This document shows, one piece after another, positions 6,143 through 7,746 of a DNA stretch of 7,746 nt. Every line of letters starts with the position of its first letter. Position 1 is the first letter of the stretch. Location: contig JAUWBW010000086.1 in assembly GCA_030609665.1 (NCBI GenBank), positions 1 to 7,746 on the forward strand, written 5' to 3'. The stretch is from Methanosarcinaceae archaeon (GTDB lineage: Archaea > Halobacteriota > Methanosarcinia > Methanosarcinales > Methanosarcinaceae). The translations under genes were made by a program, and so were the position numbers. Below the pieces are notes generated by a model. It saw only the letters and a program-made list of their open reading frames with translations, was not told the DNA's origin and made no database searches.

Positions 6143-7225
6143 ATGTCCCTCATCATCTCAAAAAATGGAAAAAATGCCATTAAATTAGATAAAATCGGGT
6201 TTGAGCAAGAGTCCGACCTACAAAAATATATTTATGATAATCCTGAATCCATTCCTCTTGAACACATAAAGGAAAATGTTACTTTTCATATGATTGATAG
6301 AGAGTTTCCCACAAGTAGTGGACCACTTGATGTACTTGGTTTTGATAGCGAAGGCAGCATATATATCATTGAAACCAAATTGTTCAAAAACTCTGATAAA
6401 CGACAGGTGTTGGCCCAAGTTTTGGATTACGGAGCAGCTTTATGGAATTACTATCAAGATCCAGAAGAATTTATTGAAATATTGAAACATAGGTTCAGTA
6501 AGAAAAACAATATGGATCTATTGGAATATTTAGAATCAAACGTCGGTAATAGCGATGAAATTATTAAACTTGTCAAAGAGAATATCGTTAATGGTAATAT
6601 TAATTTTATAATCCTTATGGACAATGTTCCTTCAGCTTTAAAACATTTGATTTCATTCATGAACCAAAATAGCCAATTTAGCATATACGGTGTTGAATTG
6701 GAATATTATACTTATGAAGATTATGAAATGTTAATACCACATGTTTTTGGAACGGAAACTAAAAAACGAGTTGTATCAGTTTCAAAAGAAAGAATGATAG
6801 ATGCAGATATGTTTTTGCAAGAAATTGAAGACGAAATTGGAAGTACAGAAAGTGAAGTGATTCAAAAAATATTGGAATGGGCAGAAGAAAACAATTTTGA
6901 TATTAAATATTCTGGACAATCGTTAAGATTGGAAATAAATCACAAAAATATCAACTATAAACCTCTTAAAATTTATAATAGTGGGTTAATAGAAATTAGC
7001 TTTGCATACCTTAAAAAATCTCCACCTTTTGATGATGACTCAAAGAGGCTAGAATTACTCAAATATTTTAATAAAGTTTCAAATTTTAATCTATCAGATG
7101 ATAAAATTAACAAAAGACCGGGCGATGGTCTTTCAATTTCTATGCTGAAAAATGAACAAGAATTGAATAAGTTTGTTGAGGCACTTGAATGGTTTTTGAA
7201 AGAAATTCATTCTTCATATAATTGA
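6143..7225 (+). CDS. Predicted PD-(D/E)XK nuclease, NucS/RecB-like fold
   Basis: The 360-residue protein has an N-terminal restriction-enzyme-like core. Glu23 lies in ESDLQKYIYDNPE, Asp63 in GPLDVLGFD, and Glu77-Thr-Lys79 in SIYIIETKL; QVLDY (92-96) gives the QxxxY motif of RecB-type nucleases. The arrangement resembles the C-terminal nuclease domain of NucS/DUF91 proteins, but the NucS N-terminal domain is absent. Instead there are about 260 further residues without recognised motifs: a helical, acidic middle and a mixed alpha/beta C-terminus (about 235-355) that might be a target-recognition or partner-binding domain. All catalytic residues are present. The gene is visibly more AT-rich than the chromosomal genes to the left, suggesting transfer. 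No methyltransferase accompanies it, so an ordinary restriction-modification role is not supported. A role in DNA defence or repair is inferred from fold and neighbourhood. Confidence 0.72.
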   Translation: MSLIISKNGKNAIKLDKIGFEQESDLQKYIYDNPESIPLEHIKENVTFHMIDREFPTSSGPLDVLGFDSEGSIYIIETKLFKNSDKRQVLAQVLDYGAALWNYYQDPEEFIEILKHRFSKKNNMDLLEYLESNVGNSDEIIKLVKENIVNGNINFIILMDNVPSALKHLISFMNQNSQFSIYGVELEYYTYEDYEMLIPHVFGTETKKRVVSVSKERMIDADMFLQEIEDEIGSTESEVIQKILEWAEENNFDIKYSGQSLRLEINHKNINYKPLKIYNSGLIEISFAYLKKSPPFDDDSKRLELLKYFNKVSNFNLSDDKINKRPGDGLSISMLKNEQELNKFVEALEWFLKEIHSSYN

Positions 7226-7435
7226 TTAATTGGCTTCAAATAAATCATCAATAGACCTCAATATAACAAATTTGCCTTCTTCAGCCACCTTAAGTCTTTC
7301 AATAACCCCGTTCCTCAAAGGAAGTTCATCAACAGGGTGCCAGTCCACCCTTTCGCAAAATTCCCAATCATCGTCACTCAATTCACCGTTTTTGAGATAC
7401 TTTTCAAACATTTCCCTTTTGAAAACTTCTTCCAT
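7226..7435 (-). CDS. Small acidic 69-residue protein, possibly antitoxin-like
   Basis: The protein begins MEEVFKREMFEKYLKNGELS and contains the striking block DDDWEFCERVDWHPVDELPL (22-41), followed by a charged helix and a C-terminus VILRSIDDLFEAN. I do not recognise the family. Reality is supported by a GGTGA ribosome site six bases before the ATG and by strong conservation of the central block with the decayed copy just upstream. Small size, acidity and the ending SIDDLF resemble archaeal VapB-like antitoxins, but no toxin gene follows it, so this is only a suggestion. It converges on the nuclease gene with the two stop codons touching (TGA then TTA on the plus strand). A metal-binding role for the Cys, His and Asp residues is another possibility. 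Confidence 0.65.
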   Translation of the reverse strand: MEEVFKREMFEKYLKNGELSDDDWEFCERVDWHPVDELPLRNGVIERLKVAEEGKFVILRSIDDLFEAN

Positions 7436-7441
7436 AGCAAC

Positions 7442-7446
7442 TCACC
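7442..7446 (-). promoter_or_regulatory. Shine-Dalgarno site of the 69-residue gene
   Basis: GGTGA on the minus strand lies six bases before the ATG at 7435, right after the TAG that closes the upstream decayed paralogue. It matches the archaeal 16S rRNA tail and supports this start. Confidence 0.6.
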
Positions 7447-7491
7447 TAAAACCGCTCTCACGCCATTCCTTCAGCTCTCCGGATAACATCC
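7445..7491 (+). repeat. 47-base direct repeat, right copy
   Basis: This is the partner of 5996-6042, with six scattered substitutions (copy positions 14, 23, 26, 30, 32 and 41). Together the copies bracket the nuclease and the intact 69-residue gene, a segment of about 1.4 kb. Confidence 0.75.
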
Positions 7492-7664
7492 ATAAATTTG
7501 CCTTCATCAGCTTTCTTCAATCTATCAATAAATTCTTCATTCAAAGGAAAGTCATCAACAGGATGCCAGTCAATCCGATCACAAAATTGCCAGTCCTCAT
7601 CGCTGAATTCACCGGTTTTAAGGTATTTTTCGGTAAACCCTAAACATATATAAGAAATGTATTC
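7458..7664 (-). pseudogene. Decayed paralogue of the 69-residue gene
   Basis: On the minus strand the frame reads TEKYLKTGEFSDEDWQFCDR, then IDWHPVDDFPLNEEFIDRLK, and ends DVIRRAEGMA before TGA at 7458-7460. The first 35 or so residues closely match the intact downstream gene (EKYLKNGELSDDDWEFCERVDWHPVDELPL). The frame is open from 7664, but no ATG, GTG or TTG occurs before the conserved block. An ATG just upstream (MFRVYRKIP) is in another frame, as if one or two bases had been gained or lost. The TGA may also be premature: reading past it gives ERF and then TAG, and the left fragment has TGG at this place. The gene therefore looks disrupted at both ends. Its middle is still highly conserved in protein sequence, so decay appears recent. 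Confidence 0.6.
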
Positions 7665-7746
7665 TCATAATTTGAACATGTATCTTGACACGAGAAGCAG
7701 TGAAACCACTGCAACACCTATAATGACATTTGGTGGGATCATCTCG
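7665..7746 (-). CDS. Short hydrophobic ORF or C-terminus, open at right edge
   Basis: From the edge the minus-strand frame reads E, then MIPPNVIIGVAVVSLLLVSR, then YMFKL and TGA at 7665-7667. It is a single hydrophobic segment ending in basic residues. It could be the end of a larger membrane protein or a 25-residue small membrane protein starting at the ATG at 7742. Too little upstream sequence is visible to find a ribosome site. The TGA is also the upstream boundary of the decayed 69-residue-type gene, which lies in the same frame. Confidence 0.35.
   Translation of the reverse strand, partial: EMIPPNVIIGVAVVSLLLVSRYMFKL

Noticed and set aside
7230..7643. Plus-strand open frame of 137 codons over the small genes
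   Set aside because: It is serine- and leucine-rich in the way antisense frames are, and both minus-strand copies show conserved protein sequence with a ribosome site for one.

Overview
The window looks like a euryarchaeal chromosome, most probably from a methanogenic or methane-oxidising member of the Methanosarcinales. This rests on family content: an Era-like GTPase next to a DUF2073 gene, a PhoU protein with an AbrB-type N-terminus, and a tyrosine recombinase with a C-terminal zinc ribbon. It also rests on archaeal control signals: TATA elements about 26 bases before starts, leaderless-looking genes, and GGAGG/GGTGA ribosome sites. The lineage is inferred from these families, not from a database search.

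Layout. Bases 1-2007 are a conserved chromosomal block, all on the minus strand: the 5' part of a DUF2073 gene, the Era-like GTPase just upstream of it (probably one operon), and a 331-residue AbrB-PhoU phosphate regulator. The PhoU gene appears to start at ATA, because no ATG, GTG or TTG exists in frame before its conserved N-terminus. A divergent plus-strand gene (2128-2592) encodes a small multi-pass membrane protein of unknown function.

Bases 2604-7664 look like accessory DNA. A tyrosine recombinase (2604-3830, minus) has a clean palindrome across its promoter. After a 412-base AT-rich gap comes a complete AbiE type IV toxin-antitoxin operon on the minus strand: AbiEi antitoxin 5044-5892, then AbiEii nucleotidyltransferase toxin 4243-5043. 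A perfect 15-base inverted repeat brackets the antitoxin start codon and is the likely autoregulatory site. Next is an AT-rich plus-strand gene (6143-7225) for a predicted PD-(D/E)XK nuclease, probably transcribed leaderless. It is followed, stop codon to stop codon, by an intact minus-strand 69-residue gene and by a decayed paralogue of it. A fragment of a related C-terminus (5997-6095) lies on the other side of the nuclease. The matching 47-base segments (5996-6042 and 7445-7491, 41 identical positions) therefore bracket the nuclease and the small gene as direct repeats.

How it fits together. The right two thirds resemble a small defence island: recombinase, AbiE toxin-antitoxin pair, orphan nuclease, and pieces of a small-protein family that may be antitoxin-like (inference). 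No tRNA, rRNA, CRISPR array or complete insertion sequence was found. The right edge holds the end of a short hydrophobic ORF that may continue outside the window.
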